From: Pedobacter sp. B4-66
Lineage (GTDB): Bacteria; Bacteroidota; Bacteroidia; Sphingobacteriales; Sphingobacteriaceae
Reading direction: 5' to 3'
Length of the DNA stretch: 64,000 nucleotides
NCBI RefSeq assembly: GCF_018492665.1
Contig: NZ_JAFVME010000003.1
Location: 310,001 to 374,000, forward strand
Shown here in pieces: positions 62,782 to 64,000 of this stretch. The notes beneath the pieces are model-generated. The model was not told the DNA's origin and did not search any database. It saw only the letters and a program-made list of their open reading frames with translations. The first letter of the stretch is position 1; each line of letters starts with the position of its first letter. Made by a program: the position numbers and the translations under genes.

Positions 62782-64000
62782 TCAAAAAACCTTTTGCACC
62801 GGTGCAAATCCGATAGCTTTACGTACCGAAGGAACTAGGTATACGTTTAGCCACATTTTGCCTAAGAATACGCTTTGCTTGAATATGTTTTTACCAAACA
62901 TCGCCAGCATATCGTTAAGGGCATTGGGTTGGTGCATCCATTCAGTATTGAATAAAGTACCTTGTCCTATTTTGGCAAATCGCTTAAACATTTGCTGCTC
63001 ATAATTTCCTATGGCTGCTTGTGTGTTTAAATACTTGGGGTTGGTTAGTGATTCACTTAGTTGCAGCGCATCAAACATGGCCATGTTTACACCTTCACCA
63101 GCAAAAGGGGGCATCAAATGAGCAGCGTCTCCAATGAGAGTGATGTTGGATTTGGCTTCCCACTTCTGATTTAATGGCATACAATATTGAGGTCGCGGGA
63201 TGAAAAGTGTTTTTTCGCCTTCAAACAATTCCCACCAAACACTGCTCCACTCAGGGAACGTCTTTTTAAACCATGCTAAAACTTGTTTATTGTCTTTAAA
63301 ATCTATTCTGCTTTCTTTGTGCCAAAACTCATCTGTTTTACAACTTGTAGCAAAACCTAAACTGCCGTCACCTTTTGAACTTACAATGAGTGTTTTTTCA
63401 TTTCCATAGGCAAATATTTTTCCGCCTTTTAAAAGATCGTGAATAACTGGTGCTGTTTTTTTAGCGTCTTTGATAGAGCCTTCTAACATGGTGATGCCCG
63501 TCCAATACGGTTTTATATTTGTAACAAACGGTCGGATTTTAGAATTGGCCCCATCTGCGCCAATTACGATATCAGTAATAACACTCTCGCCATTTTTAAA
63601 AGCTAATTTCCAGCTATTTCCTATTTGTTCAATTGATAGAATATGAGTGTCCCAAACAACCGTATCAGGTTTTAATGAATTTAATAAAATATCTCTTAAA
63701 GGCCCTCTGTCAATTTCAGGTCTATGATCTTTATCTCCAAATTTCGCATTTGTTCCTTCGTTGTGTTGGTCTGAATGGATTTTTGCCTGATTGTCTACCA
63801 CTCGGGTTAGTTCAGCACCCGGTCTGTAGTGTACTTTGAATTCATTGAGCAAGCCTGCTTTACCCAGTGCAGCCAAACCTGATTCTGTATGTAAGTCAAG
63901 TGCACCGCCTTGTAATCTTACATCTTTGTTGATATCTCTTTCGTAAACTTTTACATCAACTCCTTTTAGTTGCAGTAGTCGTGCAAGGGTTAAACCACCG
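62782..64000 (-). CDS. Tet(X)-family FAD-dependent monooxygenase, 5' end outside the window
   Basis: About 406 codons are present; the frame runs off the window edge at 64000, so the start lies beyond. FAD-binding GG-x-TLARLL, KVYERD, GGALDLHTESG and the C-terminal IGDAAHLMPPFAGEGVN match Tet(X)-type flavoprotein monooxygenases, which hydroxylate aromatic substrates. Aligned from memory to Tet(X2), the Asp of GDAAHL (D311) is kept, but Q192 is E, R213 is K, H234 is G and G236 is A. Tetracycline modification is therefore doubtful; the native substrate is unknown. Confidence 0.88.
   Translation of the reverse strand, partial: GGLTLARLLQLKGVDVKVYERDINKDVRLQGGALDLHTESGLAALGKAGLLNEFKVHYRPGAELTRVVDNQAKIHSDQHNEGTNAKFGDKDHRPEIDRGPLRDILLNSLKPDTVVWDTHILSIEQIGNSWKLAFKNGESVITDIVIGADGANSKIRPFVTNIKPYWTGITMLEGSIKDAKKTAPVIHDLLKGGKIFAYGNEKTLIVSSKGDGSLGFATSCKTDEFWHKESRIDFKDNKQVLAWFKKTFPEWSSVWWELFEGEKTLFIPRPQYCMPLNQKWEAKSNITLIGDAAHLMPPFAGEGVNMAMFDALQLSESLTNPKYLNTQAAIGNYEQQMFKRFAKIGQGTLFNTEWMHQPNALNDMLAMFGKNIFKQSVFLGKMWLNVYLVPSVRKAIGFAPVQKVF

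Overview
The window is AT-rich chromosomal DNA of a Bacteroidota bacterium, most likely a Sphingobacteriaceae member of Pedobacter type. This is inferred from the gene families present: CotH-kinase lipoprotein, DUF3857/transglutaminase protein, secreted GH27, TonB-dependent receptor and FecB-like lipoprotein, AsmA-like protein, and arginine decarboxylase next to arginase. Most starts lack Shine-Dalgarno sequences. Where promoters can be read, they have the TTTG-N19/20-TAnnTTT(G/A) form typical of the phylum. No rRNA, tRNA, CRISPR array or intact insertion sequence was seen.

Positions 1-33.5 kb are ordinary core genome. They hold an aldehyde dehydrogenase with a DinB-like protein, malate:quinone oxidoreductase, a secreted esterase, an AsmA-like protein, OsmC, proB-proA-lacI, a phosphohexomutase, aspartokinase and diaminopimelate decarboxylase (lysine pathway), a DUF3857 transglutaminase membrane protein, glutaryl-CoA-type dehydrogenase, folB, a GlcD-like oxidase, a thioesterase, Hsp20, divergent speA/arginase, argS, a CotH-kinase lipoprotein, an AI-2E-type permease and mnmE. 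The lysC-lysA gap is filled exactly by an antisense gene for a 58-residue, two-helix membrane peptide (15913-16089).

Positions 33.5-54.9 kb form an accessory stretch. It starts with a probable tripartite HipB-HipS-HipT toxin-antitoxin operon (34171-35710), whose promoter is surrounded by three near-identical operators spaced exactly 61 bp apart. There follow an AraC/GyrI-like regulator, a lipoprotein agmatine-deiminase homologue, an EEP hydrolase, a TlpA-like thioredoxin, and many small stand-alone ligand-binding genes (DUF1801, DinB-like, SRPBCC, VOC, GyrI-like). Gene remnants and repeats lie between them. Three separate small membrane-protein genes (43096, 46053 and 50509 on the minus strand) share one promoter design: a 17-bp palindrome ACTTTG-N5-CAAAGT whose left arm supplies the -33 box, with a second, overlapping copy 27 bp downstream at the -7 box. 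This looks like a small unrecognised regulon. An AraC regulator and a divergent MFS exporter, then a CPA1 Na+/H+ antiporter, close the stretch.

Positions 55-64 kb hold an iron-siderophore uptake pair (FecB-like lipoprotein and TonB-dependent receptor, without a permease in the window), two uncharacterised coupled genes, a ChrA-type transporter, a secreted GH27 alpha-galactosidase, a small lipoprotein, and the 5'-truncated end of a Tet(X)-family flavin monooxygenase whose aligned substrate-site residues mostly differ from Tet(X).
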